A stretch of DNA of 64,000 nt from Rhodocyclaceae bacterium. GTDB taxonomy: Bacteria; Pseudomonadota; Gammaproteobacteria; Burkholderiales; Rhodocyclaceae. Below, piece after piece: positions 29,746 through 40,942 of this stretch; the first letter of the stretch is position 1; every line of letters starts with the position of its first letter. The translations under genes and the position numbers were made by a program. The stretch covers positions 1 through 64,000 of the forward strand of contig WBUF01000009.1 in NCBI GenBank assembly GCA_008933825.1, read 5' to 3'. Below the pieces are notes generated by a model. That model was not told where the DNA came from. It did no database searches and saw only the letters and a program-made list of their open reading frames with translations.

Positions 29746-30258
29746 ATGAGAACAATCCCGCTCTGCCTGATTTCGCTGACCCTGTTTGTTTCAGGCGCCG
29801 TCGCCCAGACGATGTATCGCTGGGTGGACAAGGACGGCAAGGTGCATTATTCCGACCAGCCCCCCCCAAAGGAAATCAGGAAGGTCGACCAGCCGAAGCT
29901 CGGCGTCACGTCCAGCATCGAGATCAGCGGCCAGCCCTTTGATGTGCAACAGGCCGCGCAGAACTTTCCGGTCATGCTGTATACGACGCCCGAATGCGCC
30001 TCGGAATGTGCCGCTGCGCGCGACCTGCTGAAGCACCGAGGCATTCCCTTCCGCGAAGGAAGCGTGGTAACGACCAACGACGCCGATATATTCAAGAAGA
30101 CGCTGGGCACGGACAAGCTGCAGTTCCCTGCGCTCACCGTCGGCAAATCGAAGCAGATCGGCTTCGAAGAGGAAACCTGGCATGGCCTGCTCGATACCGC
30201 CGGCTACCCGCGCGGCACGGCGACCGGCGCGGCCGGCGGTCAGCCCACCGGGCGATGA
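29746..30258 (+). CDS. Secreted DUF4124-glutaredoxin fusion protein
   Basis: A 170-residue exported protein. Signal peptide [21 protein letters not shown], then a DUF4124 segment ([19 protein letters not shown]), then a glutaredoxin-like domain from about residue 75 ([20 protein letters not shown]). The cysteines are in C-x3-C spacing (PECASEC), not CxxC, so classical dithiol chemistry is doubtful. C-terminal region is Gly/Thr-rich. It overlaps xth by ATGA. Periplasmic redox or metal role is possible but not shown. Confidence 0.82.
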   Translation: MRTIPLCLISLTLFVSGAVAQTMYRWVDKDGKVHYSDQPPPKEIRKVDQPKLGVTSSIEISGQPFDVQQAAQNFPVMLYTTPECASECAAARDLLKHRGIPFREGSVVTTNDADIFKKTLGTDKLQFPALTVGKSKQIGFEEETWHGLLDTAGYPRGTATGAAGGQPTGR

Positions 30259-31022
30259 AGCTCGCCACCTGGAACGTCAACTCCCTCAAGGTCCGCCTGC
30301 CGCAGCTGCTCGATTGGCTGGCCGCGCAGCATCCGGACGTCGTCTGCCTGCAGGAAACCAAGCTCGAGGACAAGGCTTTTCCGCGGCTGGAATTCGAATC
30401 GGCCGGCTACCGTGCCGCTTTCGCCGGCCAGAAGACCTACAACGGCGTCGCCATCCTCTCCCGGCTGCAGCCGCCGGCCGACGTGTCCGCCGGCATCCCG
30501 GGTTTCGCCGACGCGCAGCAGCGATTGATCGCCGCCACGATCGACGGCATGCGCATCGTCTGCGCCTATTTCCCAAACGGCCAGAGTGTCGGCTCGGACA
30601 AGTACGCCTACAAGCTGAAATGGGTCGGGGCGCTGACGGCCTGGCTTGAATCGGAATTGGCGCGCCATCCGCGCCTGGCGCTGCTCGGCGATTACAACAT
30701 TGCCCCCGAGGAGCCGGATGTGCATGATCCGCAGGCCTGGGAGGGGCAGGTGCTGTTTTCCGAACCGGAGCGCACCGCCTTCCGCCGGTTGCTCGATCTC
30801 GGGCTGAAGGACGCCTTCCGGCTCTTCGATCAGCCGGAAAAGACCTACACCTGGTGGGATTACCGCATGATGGCCTTTCGCCGCAACAGGGGCTTGCGCA
30901 TCGACCATATCCTGCTCTCGCAGGATCTGGCCCGGGATTGCACGGCCTGTCGCGTGGACAAGGAGGCGCGCAGGGCGGAGCGGCCCTCAGACCACGCTCC
31001 GGTCATCGCGGAGCTGAAGTGA
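30255..31022 (+). CDS. xth: Exodeoxyribonuclease III
   Basis: AP endonuclease and 3'-5' exonuclease of base excision repair. The ATG at 30255 overlaps the previous stop and gives 255 residues beginning [21 protein letters not shown]. Catalytic landmarks are the LQETKLED Glu, [11 protein letters not shown] (Asp/Asn) and [10 protein letters not shown] at the C-terminus. Length is typical of XthA. Its TGA overlaps the GTG of the Crp/Fnr-type gene. Confidence 0.95.
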   Translation: MKLATWNVNSLKVRLPQLLDWLAAQHPDVVCLQETKLEDKAFPRLEFESAGYRAAFAGQKTYNGVAILSRLQPPADVSAGIPGFADAQQRLIAATIDGMRIVCAYFPNGQSVGSDKYAYKLKWVGALTAWLESELARHPRLALLGDYNIAPEEPDVHDPQAWEGQVLFSEPERTAFRRLLDLGLKDAFRLFDQPEKTYTWWDYRMMAFRRNRGLRIDHILLSQDLARDCTACRVDKEARRAERPSDHAPVIAELK

Positions 31023-31678
31023 GCCTTTCCCTGCCGCAGCTCGAAGCGCAGTATCCCGTGCTGACGGAATTGCCGCCGAAGCTGCGCGAGGACATCGCCG
31101 GCGCAGGGCGGGCCGTTACCGTCCCGGCCGGCGCCATGCTGTTCGACGAGCGCCAGCCCTGCCAGGGCTTTCCCTTCATCCTTGCCGGCGCCATCCGCGT
31201 CGCGAAGGTGGCCGCCAACGGACGCGAGCTGCCGCTCTACCGGGTCACGCCCGGCGAGACCTGCATCATCACCTCCAGCTGCCTGCTCGGCAACGTCCCC
31301 TACAACGCCCGGGGCACGACGGAAAGCGAAACGGTGCTGGTGCTGCTGCCACAGGCCCTGTTCAACGATCTGCTGGCGCAGGCGCCCTTCCGCAACTTCA
31401 TCTTCAACCTGTTCGCCGAACGCATGGCCGACCTGATGCGGCTGGTCGAGGAGGTCGCCTTCCGCAAGCTCGACCAGCGGCTTGCCGCCCTGTTGTTGGG
31501 CAAGGGTCGCGTCGTGCACGCCACCCACCAGCAGCTCGCCGACGAACTGGGCAGCGTGCGCGAAATGGTCAGCCGCCTGCTGAAGGGTTTCGCCGAGCAG
31601 GGACTGGTCAGTCTCGGGCGGGAGCAGATCGAAATCAGGGATGCCGCCGCGCTGCGGCGGATCGCCGAATCTGTGTAA
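31019..31678 (+). CDS. Crp/Fnr-family transcription regulator
   Basis: A 219-residue regulator starting at GTG 31019 (GTGA overlap with xth). N-terminal cNMP-type sensor domain (about 30-130), and a C-terminal winged helix with [23 protein letters not shown] as helix-turn-helix. The sensor has Cys residues in RQPCQGF and CIITSSC; they are not arranged like the FNR iron-sulfur ligands (no N-terminal Cys cluster), so heme, thiol or nucleotide sensing are all open. A perfect palindrome overlaps its stop codon and lies upstream of the DUF2892 gene, its probable target. Confidence 0.88.
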   Translation: MSLSLPQLEAQYPVLTELPPKLREDIAGAGRAVTVPAGAMLFDERQPCQGFPFILAGAIRVAKVAANGRELPLYRVTPGETCIITSSCLLGNVPYNARGTTESETVLVLLPQALFNDLLAQAPFRNFIFNLFAERMADLMRLVEEVAFRKLDQRLAALLLGKGRVVHATHQQLADELGSVREMVSRLLKGFAEQGLVSLGREQIEIRDAAALRRIAESV

Positions 31679-31689
31679 CCTTGGTTACA
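31674..31689. promoter_or_regulatory. Perfect 16-bp palindrome, candidate operator
   Basis: TGTAACCTTGGTTACA, symmetrical over its full length, overlapping the TAA of the Crp/Fnr-type gene and 63 bases before the DUF2892 ATG. Size and two-fold symmetry fit a Crp/Fnr-type site, though not the TTGAT-N4-ATCAA consensus of Fnr. Confidence 0.6.
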
Positions 31690-31751
31690 GACGCGGCCAC
31701 GCGCTTCGGGTTCCAATAGCCGTGCATTCTCAACCCGAACAGGAGGGCAGC

Positions 31752-31940
31752 ATGAAAAGCAATGTCGGCGGCATCGACCGCACGCTTCGCATCGTGGTCG
31801 GCCTGGCGCTTGTCGCCTGGGCCGTGATGGGCGGCCCGGTGTGGGCCTGGATCGGCGCCGTGCCGCTGGCCACCGGCGCCCTTGGCTGGTGCCCGGCCTA
31901 TCTGCCCTTTGGCATCAAGACCTGCTCGACGAAGAGCTGA
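31752..31940 (+). CDS. DUF2892 small membrane protein
   Basis: Sixty-two residues beginning [19 protein letters not shown], with two predicted helices ([14 protein letters not shown] and [14 protein letters not shown]) and conserved [13 protein letters not shown] near the end. This is the inner-membrane DUF2892 type, often found with rhodanese or sulfur genes; the function is unknown. A strong AGGAGGG ribosome site lies five bases before the ATG. Its end overlaps the convergent rsmA by 26 bases. Confidence 0.88.
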   Translation: MKSNVGGIDRTLRIVVGLALVAWAVMGGPVWAWIGAVPLATGALGWCPAYLPFGIKTCSTKS

Positions 31941-32715
31941 TCCCGGCTTCGGCCAGGCGGTTGGCGATGCGCACGTAGTCGCCGACCGCCAGTTCCTCCG
32001 CGCGCCGCGTCGGCGCGATGCCCAGCGCTGCCCAATCCTCCTCCGACAGGCGCTCGCGCAGCGTGTTGCGCAGCATCTTGCGCCGTTGCGCAAAGGCTGA
32101 CTTTACGACATCCCCCAGCAGGGTGCCATCGCTCGCGGCCAGCACCGCGGGCGGGCGGGGAAGCATGCGCACCACCGCCGATTCCACCCTGGGCGCCGGA
32201 TTGAAGGCGCCCGGCGGCACCAGGAGCAGGCGTTCCATCTCGAAGCGGTATTGCAGCATCACCGACAGCCGCCCGTACTCCGGCCCGCCCGGCGCCGCCA
32301 CCATGCGCTCGACCACCTCCCGCTGCAGCATGAAGTGCATGTCGCGCACGCCGCCGGCGCAGGCGGCCAGATGGAACAGCAGCGGCGTGGAAATGTTGTA
32401 GGGCAGGTTGCCGACCACGCGCAGGCCGCGACCGAGCGCGGCGAAGTCGAATTGCAGCGCGTCGCCCTGATGGATCGTCAGCCGCTCGGGCGAAAAGCGC
32501 TCGCGCAGCCGGGCAATCAGATCGCGATCGATCTCGACGACATGCAGATGGCGCAGCCGCGCCAGCAGCGGCTCGGTGAGGGCACCCAGGCCCGGGCCGA
32601 TCTCGACGACCCGGTCGTCTGCCTGCGGCCGGACGGCGTCGACGATCTTCGCCACCACCCCTGGCGAGACGAGGAAATTCTGGCCGAATCGCTTTCGGGG
32701 GGCATGCTCCTTCAT
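31915..32715 (-). CDS. rsmA: 16S rRNA m6(2)A1518/A1519 dimethyltransferase
   Basis: Dimethylates two adjacent adenines in helix 45 of 16S rRNA. The ATG at 32715 gives 266 residues, beginning [18 protein letters not shown] motif [15 protein letters not shown] and catalytic [10 protein letters not shown] (the NLPY motif) are intact. The start overlaps the pdxA stop (ATGA). It is last in lptD-surA-pdxA-rsmA, the order known from enterobacteria. The frame stays open far upstream within pdxA, which is meaningless. The C-terminal end is a run of Ser. Confidence 0.96.
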   Translation of the reverse strand: MKEHAPRKRFGQNFLVSPGVVAKIVDAVRPQADDRVVEIGPGLGALTEPLLARLRHLHVVEIDRDLIARLRERFSPERLTIHQGDALQFDFAALGRGLRVVGNLPYNISTPLLFHLAACAGGVRDMHFMLQREVVERMVAAPGGPEYGRLSVMLQYRFEMERLLLVPPGAFNPAPRVESAVVRMLPRPPAVLAASDGTLLGDVVKSAFAQRRKMLRNTLRERLSEEDWAALGIAPTRRAEELAVGDYVRIANRLAEAGISSSSSRS

Positions 32716-33650
32716 CGGCGCCGCACCAGCTGCACGGCAAGATCCAGTGCGGCAAACAGGCTGCGCGGATCGGCCCTGCCGGTGCCGGCGAGGTCGAGCG
32801 CGGTGCCATGGTCGACCGAAGTGCGGACGATCGGCAGGCCGAGCGTGATGTTGATGCCGTCCTCGAAGGCGGCATGCTTGAGGACGGCAAGGCCCTGGTC
32901 GTGGTACATGGCGAGCTGGGCGTCGGCGCCGGCCAGCACGCCGGGCGTGAACAGCGTGTCCGCCGGCAGCGGGCCGACGAGATCCATGCCCTCGACGCGC
33001 AGCTTGTCCAGCACCGGCGCGATGACCTCGATCTCCTCGCGCCCCATGTGGCCGCCCTCGCCGGCGTGCGGATTGAGTCCCGCCACGAGGATGCGCGGTC
33101 GCGCGATGCCGAATTTCCCCAGGAGATCGGCGTGCAGGATGCGCAGCGTGGTTTCCAGTTCGGGGCGGGTGATGGCGGCCGGCACGTCCTTCAGCGGCAG
33201 GTGGGTCGTCGCCAGCGCCACACGCAAGCCGGCGCCTGCCAGCATCATGACGACGCGGGGCGTGCCGGTCTTCTCGGCCAGGTATTCCGTGTGTCCGCTG
33301 AAGGCAATCCCGGCATCGTTGATGACGCCCTTGTGCACCGGCGCCGTGACCATCGCGGCGAACCCGCCGGAACGGCAGCCGGCGAGCGCAAGGTCCAGCA
33401 TCTCCAGCACGTAGGCGGCGTTGCCGGCGTCGAGGCGGCCGGCACGCGCCGGCCGGCGCAGGGGGACGTGCAGGATGTCGAGGCCGTCCAGCGTTCGGCC
33501 GAGCCGCTCCGCGCGCGCCGCCATCAGATCCCGGTCGCCGAGGACGACGATCCGGGCGGCGCTCTCGCGCCCGGCCAGGGCGAGGCAGATGTCCGGCCCG
33601 ATGCCGGCCGGCTCGCCGCTGGTGACGGCTATGACGGGATGGCGCTCCAT
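32712..33650 (-). CDS. pdxA: 4-hydroxythreonine-4-phosphate dehydrogenase
   Basis: NAD-dependent step in pyridoxal 5'-phosphate synthesis. The start at 33650 ([20 protein letters not shown]) matches the family's N-terminus, giving 312 residues; 27 more codons are open upstream into surA. Conserved histidines for metal binding occur in [25 protein letters not shown] and [12 protein letters not shown]. It lies 20 bases after surA and overlaps rsmA by four bases. Confidence 0.95.
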   Translation of the reverse strand: MERHPVIAVTSGEPAGIGPDICLALAGRESAARIVVLGDRDLMAARAERLGRTLDGLDILHVPLRRPARAGRLDAGNAAYVLEMLDLALAGCRSGGFAAMVTAPVHKGVINDAGIAFSGHTEYLAEKTGTPRVVMMLAGAGLRVALATTHLPLKDVPAAITRPELETTLRILHADLLGKFGIARPRILVAGLNPHAGEGGHMGREEIEVIAPVLDKLRVEGMDLVGPLPADTLFTPGVLAGADAQLAMYHDQGLAVLKHAAFEDGINITLGLPIVRTSVDHGTALDLAGTGRADPRSLFAALDLAVQLVRRR

Positions 33651-33670
33651 GCCGCTTCGCCGCTCCTGCG

Positions 33671-34993
33671 CTACCGGTTGTCTTCCTGCCGATATTCGAC
33701 GTAGGCACGGTCGCGCATCTGGCGCAGCCAATCCTGATAGGCTTCGTCCGCCTTGCGCTCGCGCAAGGCTGCGCGCGCGCGCTGGCGCACCCGCTCCTGC
33801 GAGACATCGATGCGACGTTCCAGCACCTGGATGAGGTGCCAGCCGAAGGGCGATTTCACCGGCTCGCCGACTTCGCCCGGCTTGAGGCGGTTCATCGCCT
33901 GCTCGAAGTCCGGCACAGTGTCGCCCGGATTGAGCCAGCCGAGGTCGCCGCCCTTCGAGGCAGACAGGTCGTTCGAATGCAGCCGGGCCAGCTCGGCGAA
34001 ATCGCCGCCATGGGCAAGGCGATCCTTCAGGTCGGCCAGTCGCCGCCTGGCCTCGGTCTCCGACACCAGCTCACTGGTCTTGATCAGGATGTGGCGCGCG
34101 CGCGTCTGCTCCACCGGCTGCGCCTTGATGGCGCCGCCGCGCCGGTCGAGCAGCTTGAGGATGTGATAGCCGGCGGGGCTTCTCAGCACGTCGGATAGCT
34201 CGCCCGGCTTGAGTTTCGTCACCGCCTCGGCAAACAGGGTAGGCAGGCGCTCGACGGATCGCCAGCCCATCAGGCCGCCGGACAGGCCGTCCGGCGCATC
34301 GGAATGACTCGCCGCCAGCTGGCCGAAGTCGGCGCCGCGCCTGAGCTGGGCAATGATCTCCTCGGCGCGCGCCTGCAGGCGCGCCAGTTGCTCCGGCTTC
34401 GCCTGCTCGGGCACGCGCAGCAGGATGTGGGCCAGGTTGAACTCCTCGCTGCCCATGGCGCCGGCGGTCTGCAGGAAATTGTCGATCTCGCCTTCCGTGA
34501 CGACGATCTTGCTGTCGACTTCGCGCTCGCGCAGCCGGCCGATGACCATCTCGTCGCGGATGTCCTCGCGGAATTTCATCCACGGAATGCCGTCGCGCTC
34601 GAGGGACGCGCGAAACTGCGCCAACCCCATGCGGTTTCCCTCGGCGATGCGCGCCAGCGTCTGGTCGAGCTGGGCATCGTCGACCTGCAGGCCGGTTTCC
34701 TTGGCGAACTGCAGCTGCGCACGGTCGACGATCAGCCGCTCGAGAACGTGCTTCTCGAGGACGTCGCGCGGCGGCATCTGCGTTCCCTGCTGGCGCAGCT
34801 GTCGTTCGACCGTGGCCACCCGGGACCTCAGTTCGTGCGCGGTGACCACCTCGTCGTTGACGACGGCGATGATGCGATCCGCCTCGATTACCCGTGCCGG
34901 CGGACGCCCCTGCGCCAGCGCCGCGGAGGCGGCGACGAGACCGCCCAGCCACGCGGCGACGACAAGCCTTGCGCAATCGGAAAAGCGGCTCAC
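33671..34993 (-). CDS. surA: Periplasmic chaperone and peptidyl-prolyl isomerase SurA
   Basis: Escorts outer-membrane proteins such as LptD through the periplasm. The 440 residues start with a signal peptide (about 1-28, ending ASAALAQG), then the SurA N-terminal chaperone region ([14 protein letters not shown]), and two parvulin domains (about 180-275 and 290-390). It follows lptD by 12 bases, so the chaperone is coexpressed with one of its main clients. Confidence 0.95.
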   Translation of the reverse strand: MSRFSDCARLVVAAWLGGLVAASAALAQGRPPARVIEADRIIAVVNDEVVTAHELRSRVATVERQLRQQGTQMPPRDVLEKHVLERLIVDRAQLQFAKETGLQVDDAQLDQTLARIAEGNRMGLAQFRASLERDGIPWMKFREDIRDEMVIGRLREREVDSKIVVTEGEIDNFLQTAGAMGSEEFNLAHILLRVPEQAKPEQLARLQARAEEIIAQLRRGADFGQLAASHSDAPDGLSGGLMGWRSVERLPTLFAEAVTKLKPGELSDVLRSPAGYHILKLLDRRGGAIKAQPVEQTRARHILIKTSELVSETEARRRLADLKDRLAHGGDFAELARLHSNDLSASKGGDLGWLNPGDTVPDFEQAMNRLKPGEVGEPVKSPFGWHLIQVLERRIDVSQERVRQRARAALRERKADEAYQDWLRQMRDRAYVEYRQEDNR

Positions 34994-35005
34994 TCGGATA
35001 TCCCT

Positions 35006-37810
35006 TTAATCGTAGCCGAACACCGGACTGGTGACCGACTGGTTGATGCGGCCGTAGCCGGGCACTCTCCGTGCCAGCAACTCGAGCGGGTTGGAGCCGA
35101 TCTTGGAGAAGTCGTTCAGCTCGAGCTGGACGAACAGCGCCGTGTTGGTGTCTCCGGTGGCCGTCGCGTAACGTTGCACCACCAGACGGCCGACCCAGCA
35201 GCCGCCGTTGTATTCCAGGCCGCCGATGGTCTCGATGACCTTCTTCTCCTTCAGCGAGTAATTGAATCGGCCGACGCCGTACCAGCCGCGCCCCAGCGGC
35301 CACTGGCCTGAAAAATCCACCTGACGGATGCCGGCCGTTCCGCCGCTCAGCGTGTGGTCGCGCGTATAGCGGTAGCTGGCATTGAGCACCTTGGCGAAGT
35401 CCGGCTGCCAGCGCCCGCCGATCACGAAGCGCTCCGTTTCGCCGTCACGCGGGTCGTATTGCCAGGCGACATCGGCATAGGTCTTCGGCATCAGCCGCCC
35501 GGACAGCGCGGCGAGGAAATCGGATGCGCCGCCGGGACGCGCCGGCTCGCCCGGCAGCGTGACATGCTGCTTGGCGAAGTAATAGCGCTGCCCGGCCATG
35601 CCGCGCACGTACTCCTCGCCGGTCTGCGGATCGATCAGCCGCGAGGTCAGCGCAGCCGTCAGCTGGTTGGCATCGGCGATGCGGTCGACGCCGGCATAGA
35701 TGTTGTCGGAGAAGATGGTGGCAAAGTTGAAGTCGGTCAGGCCCGAATCGAAGACGGGAATCTGGTTCTGCGTGCGCTGGGGCACCAGCAGGTAGAACAG
35801 GCGCGGCTCGAGCGTCTGGCTCAGTCCCTTGCCGAACCAGTCGAAATTCCGCTCGAAGGCCAGCCCGGCGTCGACACTGAAGACGGGCAGGTTGCGCACG
35901 ATGGTGTCGGGGCCGACGGAGGTCTTCCGCTCGAGATCGTAGCGCGTCGAATGAAGGCCGATCTTCGGCGTGAAATGCCAGGCCGGCGACTGCAGCGGCA
36001 GCGACAGTTGCGGATACAGCGTCAGGCGGCGGCCGATGTCGAGGGTGGGGTGATCGAAATTCACGTACTCGCCGGCAAACGCGAAAGCCGTCCCGCCGAC
36101 GAATTCCGGCCGGCTCGACGCCACCGTGATCTGCGGCACGCGCTGGTAGGGCTTGACCGCCGGCGGCAGCGCAGGATCCTGCAGGGTCTGATAGGTCTGC
36201 ACGTTCAACGAGGCGGAGCCCCACCAGCCGCCGTAGTTCAGCACGCCCTGGCGCAGCAGGTTGCCCTGCGAGGCCTCTGTGATGCGCGTGCTGAGGTCGC
36301 GCAGATAGGTTCCGTCCGAAACGCCGCTGAGGTTCAGCAGGCCGCTGAAGCCGTGCCCGAGGTTCGGATGCAGGTGGAGGATCGAGTAGCCGTAGCGGTT
36401 GCGGTCCTTCAGGCGGTCGTCGGGCAGCCACTCGACGCGCGCCCGGCCCTGGTAGTCATGATTCAGATAGCGGAACTCGGTATTGACCTGCAGGCCGCGC
36501 TTGGTCATCAGGCGCGGAGCAATGGTCATGTCCATGTTCGGCGCGATGTCCCAGTAGTAGGGCTGGGTGTACTCGATGCCCGACTTGGAACTGGTGCCAA
36601 AGGTCGGCGCGAGGAAGCCGGATTTGCGCCGGTTGTTGAGCGAGAAGCTGATCCAGGGCGTATAGAACAGGGGAAAGTCCTTGAACATCACCGTCGCATC
36701 GCGTCCCTCACCGATCTCGCGATCGTAATCGAGGTCGAGCTGCGCCACGCGCGCATACCAGTCCGGATCCTCCGCCGAGCAGGTGCTGTAGCTGGCATTC
36801 GTCAGCCGCAGGCGGTTGTCGCCGAGGAATTCGAGCCGCTCCGCCCTGCCCGAGGCGGTCGTCAGATTCTGCTCCGCGTCCGCCACCTCGCCGGCGATGG
36901 TGGCGACCGCGGCTTTCTCCTTCTTCTCCTGCGGCAGGAAGGACGGCAGTTTCTTGATGGGCTGCATGGCCGAACCGAGCGCCGGGGAATAGGCCGGGCC
37001 GTCCCTGTCTTCCTTCCTGGATCGGACCACCGAATAGCTGGGCTGCTCGAAATGGCCGGTGTTGTCGGTCAGGTTGAGGCGCAGCTTCGGCCCCGACATG
37101 CGGTCGGCCTCCTTGGCGTAGCGCACATTGCCCGCCGCTTCCATTTCGTCCTCGACCTTCCAGTAGGTCAGGCGGTCGGCAGCAAGCGAAGTATTGGTCC
37201 GGCGCAGTTCCGCCTCGCCTTCGGCGATGACCTCGTTGTCGTTGCGGCCGTCGATGCGGGAAGCGGCGATGAACGTGGGATAGGCAACGCGCTTGTCCTC
37301 CTTGAGCGGCGAGAGGCGCTCGGCCGGCCTGAGGGCGGGGACGAGGCCGGCCTCCGCATGGGCCGAATACAGCGGCGGCAGCGCGGGACGCTCCTCCACC
37401 CGTGGCGGCTGCGCGATCGGCACCGGCGCAACCGGCTGCGGCACGACGACTGCCGCCTGCGCGGGGGGCGGCTCCGGCGATCCGGGCGCTGAGCGCGGCG
37501 CTTCCGCCTTCTCCGGCGCGGGAGTTTCCTTGGAAGGAGCGGCTTTCCCCTCCGCCTTCGGCGCGGCGGCCACCGGCGGTTTTCCATCCTGCGCCGCCGC
37601 AGCGGCAGGCTCGCCCTTCGCTGCCTGCGGCTGCGCCGGCACCGGCTTCGCCTCGAGGAGGGGTGCTGCGGCCGGGTGCGCCGGCCTAGCGGAGACGGCG
37701 CCGCCCAGCAGCGCCGGATCGACGCGCAGCGGCGGCAAGTCCCCGGCCGCCGACAGTCCGCCGGTCAGGCCGAGAGCGATGGCCAGAGCTAGCCGCGCCG
37801 AAGCGTGCAT
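35006..37810 (-). CDS. lptD: LPS-assembly outer membrane protein LptD
   Basis: Outer-membrane barrel that, with LptE, inserts lipopolysaccharide into the outer leaflet. The start at 37810 (MHASARLALAIALGLTGGLSA) supplies a signal peptide; 24 extra codons upstream are open but unlikely. The product is 934 residues, against about 780 in E. coli. The extra length is a long Ala/Pro/Lys-rich segment at about 30-150. Then come the OstA-like periplasmic jellyroll (RIDGRNDNEVIAEGEAELRR) and the barrel ending in LELLARRVPGYGRI. Cysteines for the disulfide are visible (STCSAEDP, GGCWVGR). Confidence 0.94.
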   Translation of the reverse strand: MHASARLALAIALGLTGGLSAAGDLPPLRVDPALLGGAVSARPAHPAAAPLLEAKPVPAQPQAAKGEPAAAAAQDGKPPVAAAPKAEGKAAPSKETPAPEKAEAPRSAPGSPEPPPAQAAVVVPQPVAPVPIAQPPRVEERPALPPLYSAHAEAGLVPALRPAERLSPLKEDKRVAYPTFIAASRIDGRNDNEVIAEGEAELRRTNTSLAADRLTYWKVEDEMEAAGNVRYAKEADRMSGPKLRLNLTDNTGHFEQPSYSVVRSRKEDRDGPAYSPALGSAMQPIKKLPSFLPQEKKEKAAVATIAGEVADAEQNLTTASGRAERLEFLGDNRLRLTNASYSTCSAEDPDWYARVAQLDLDYDREIGEGRDATVMFKDFPLFYTPWISFSLNNRRKSGFLAPTFGTSSKSGIEYTQPYYWDIAPNMDMTIAPRLMTKRGLQVNTEFRYLNHDYQGRARVEWLPDDRLKDRNRYGYSILHLHPNLGHGFSGLLNLSGVSDGTYLRDLSTRITEASQGNLLRQGVLNYGGWWGSASLNVQTYQTLQDPALPPAVKPYQRVPQITVASSRPEFVGGTAFAFAGEYVNFDHPTLDIGRRLTLYPQLSLPLQSPAWHFTPKIGLHSTRYDLERKTSVGPDTIVRNLPVFSVDAGLAFERNFDWFGKGLSQTLEPRLFYLLVPQRTQNQIPVFDSGLTDFNFATIFSDNIYAGVDRIADANQLTAALTSRLIDPQTGEEYVRGMAGQRYYFAKQHVTLPGEPARPGGASDFLAALSGRLMPKTYADVAWQYDPRDGETERFVIGGRWQPDFAKVLNASYRYTRDHTLSGGTAGIRQVDFSGQWPLGRGWYGVGRFNYSLKEKKVIETIGGLEYNGGCWVGRLVVQRYATATGDTNTALFVQLELNDFSKIGSNPLELLARRVPGYGRINQSVTSPVFGYD

Positions 37811-37926
37811 GGTTGGATTGCTTTTCTTGTCCGCCGCCGCGCAACCGGGAAGGGCGCCGCGGCACCAATGATAGAATCGCATAGTTTATCACCAAGCGCA
37901 TCCCGACCAACCTTCGCGCAGCGGTC
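37811..37926. promoter_or_regulatory. Divergent promoter region lptD / amgK
   Basis: The 116 bases between the two starts include an AT-rich patch at 37869-37890 with TAGAAT facing amgK and, on the minus strand, TTGGTC-16-TAAACT facing lptD. Neither is a strong consensus. Confidence 0.4.
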
Positions 37927-39605
<1,679 letters not shown>

Positions 39606-39637
39606 TCGTCACGCCTCCAACGACCCTCCGAAATTCC

Positions 39638-40942
39638 GTGGACAAGCAAGTCTTCGCCGACCGTCGCGCGCGCCTGCTCGGGGCCATGGGAAGCGGCATC
39701 GCCGTCATCCCGACCGCGCCCGAACGCGTGCGCAACCGCGACTCGCATTATCCCTACCGCCACGACAGCTACTTCTATTACCTTTCCGGCTTCCCGGAGC
39801 CGGAGGCCTGCATCGTGCTCGTCGCCGGCGACACGCCGCGCGCCCTGCTCTTCTGCCGCGAGAAGGATGCCGAGAAGGAAGTCTGGGACGGGTTCCGCCA
39901 CGGTCCCGACGCCGCCCGCGAGGCGTTCGGCTTCGATGACGCCTTTCCCGTCGGCAGTCTCGATGACAAGCTCGTCGAACTGATCGCCGGCCAGCCGGCG
40001 CTGCACTACTCGATGGGGCACGACGCCGCCTGGGACGGCCGCATCGTCGCTGCGCTGAACCGCGTGCGCGCCGGCGTGCGCAACGGCGCCCGGGCACCTG
40101 CGGAAATCCGCGACGTGCGCATCGCGCTGGACGAGATGCGTCTCGTCAAGGACGCGCAAGAAATTGCCGACATGCGACGCGCCGCCGACATTTCGGCGGC
40201 GGCGCACCGCCGCGCCATGCGCACCGCGGCGCCGGGACGCTTCGAATACGAGATCGAGGCGGAGCTGATGCACGAATTCCGCCGCTGCGGGGCACAGGCG
40301 CCGGCCTACCCGCCCATCGTCGCCGGCGGCGCCAACGCCTGCATCCTGCACTACGTCGGCAATAGTCAGTCCCTGCGGGACGGCGACCTGCTGCTCATCG
40401 ATGCCGGCTGCGAGGCGGACTCCTACGCGGCGGACATCACGCGCACCTTCCCGGTGAACGGAAAGTTCTCGCCGGCCCAGCGCGACGTCTACGAACTCGT
40501 GCTCGCCGCCCAGCGCGCGGCGATCGCCGGGATCGCGCCGGGCAAGGCCTGGGACGCCGCCCACGAGGCGGCGCTGCGCGTGCTGGCGCAGGGCATGCTC
40601 GATCTCAAGCTGCTTTCCGGCAGCCTCGACGGCGTCCTCGAGTCCGGCGCCTACCGCCGCTTCTACATGCACCGCACCGGCCACTGGCTCGGCATGGACG
40701 TGCACGACGCCGGCGACTACAAGCTCGACGGCGCCTGGCGTCCCCTGCAAGCCGGCATGACGCTCACCGTCGAGCCAGGCTGCTATATCCGCGCCGCCGA
40801 CGACGTGCCGCGCGCGCTGTGGAACATCGGTGTGCGCATCGAGGACAACGCCCTCGTCACGGGCGGCGGCTGCGAGATACTCACCGACGCGGCGCCCAAG
40901 TCCATCGGCGACATCGAGGCGCTGATGGCGCAACGGGGCTGA
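39638..40942 (+). CDS. pepP: Xaa-Pro aminopeptidase
   Basis: Removes N-terminal residues before proline. Start at GTG 39638 gives 434 residues (VDKQVFADRRARLL); no ATG is available until well inside. The N-terminal domain holds SHYPYRHDSYFYYLSGF, and the C-terminal pita-bread fold has the M24 metal ligands in LLIDAGCE, ADITRTFPV, HRTGHWLGMDVHD and TVEPGCYI. A TATAAT overlaps the murU stop upstream (39601-39606). The dispersed-element copy at 40362-40378 encodes NSQSL in the loop before GDLLLIDAG. Confidence 0.94.
   Translation: MDKQVFADRRARLLGAMGSGIAVIPTAPERVRNRDSHYPYRHDSYFYYLSGFPEPEACIVLVAGDTPRALLFCREKDAEKEVWDGFRHGPDAAREAFGFDDAFPVGSLDDKLVELIAGQPALHYSMGHDAAWDGRIVAALNRVRAGVRNGARAPAEIRDVRIALDEMRLVKDAQEIADMRRAADISAAAHRRAMRTAAPGRFEYEIEAELMHEFRRCGAQAPAYPPIVAGGANACILHYVGNSQSLRDGDLLLIDAGCEADSYAADITRTFPVNGKFSPAQRDVYELVLAAQRAAIAGIAPGKAWDAAHEAALRVLAQGMLDLKLLSGSLDGVLESGAYRRFYMHRTGHWLGMDVHDAGDYKLDGAWRPLQAGMTLTVEPGCYIRAADDVPRALWNIGVRIEDNALVTGGGCEILTDAAPKSIGDIEALMAQRG
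40362..40378 (-). repeat. Dispersed GACTGAC element, copy 7
   Basis: On the minus strand CCGCAGGGACTGACTAT: matches the CGCAGGGACTGACT half of the consensus but not the T-run. Inside pepP. Confidence 0.5.

Noticed and set aside
31600-31620. GGACTGGTCAGTC near the end of the Crp/Fnr gene as operator
   Set aside because: Inside the coding sequence with an uneven arm arrangement; the palindrome at 31674 is far stronger.
32093-32108. GCTGACTTTAC in rsmA as an element copy
   Set aside because: Too few matches outside GACTTT; could be chance.
40819-40942. Longer N-terminus for ubiH starting in pepP
   Set aside because: MLPVAVAGGGPTG at 40942 is the natural FAD-fold start and overlaps the stop of pepP.
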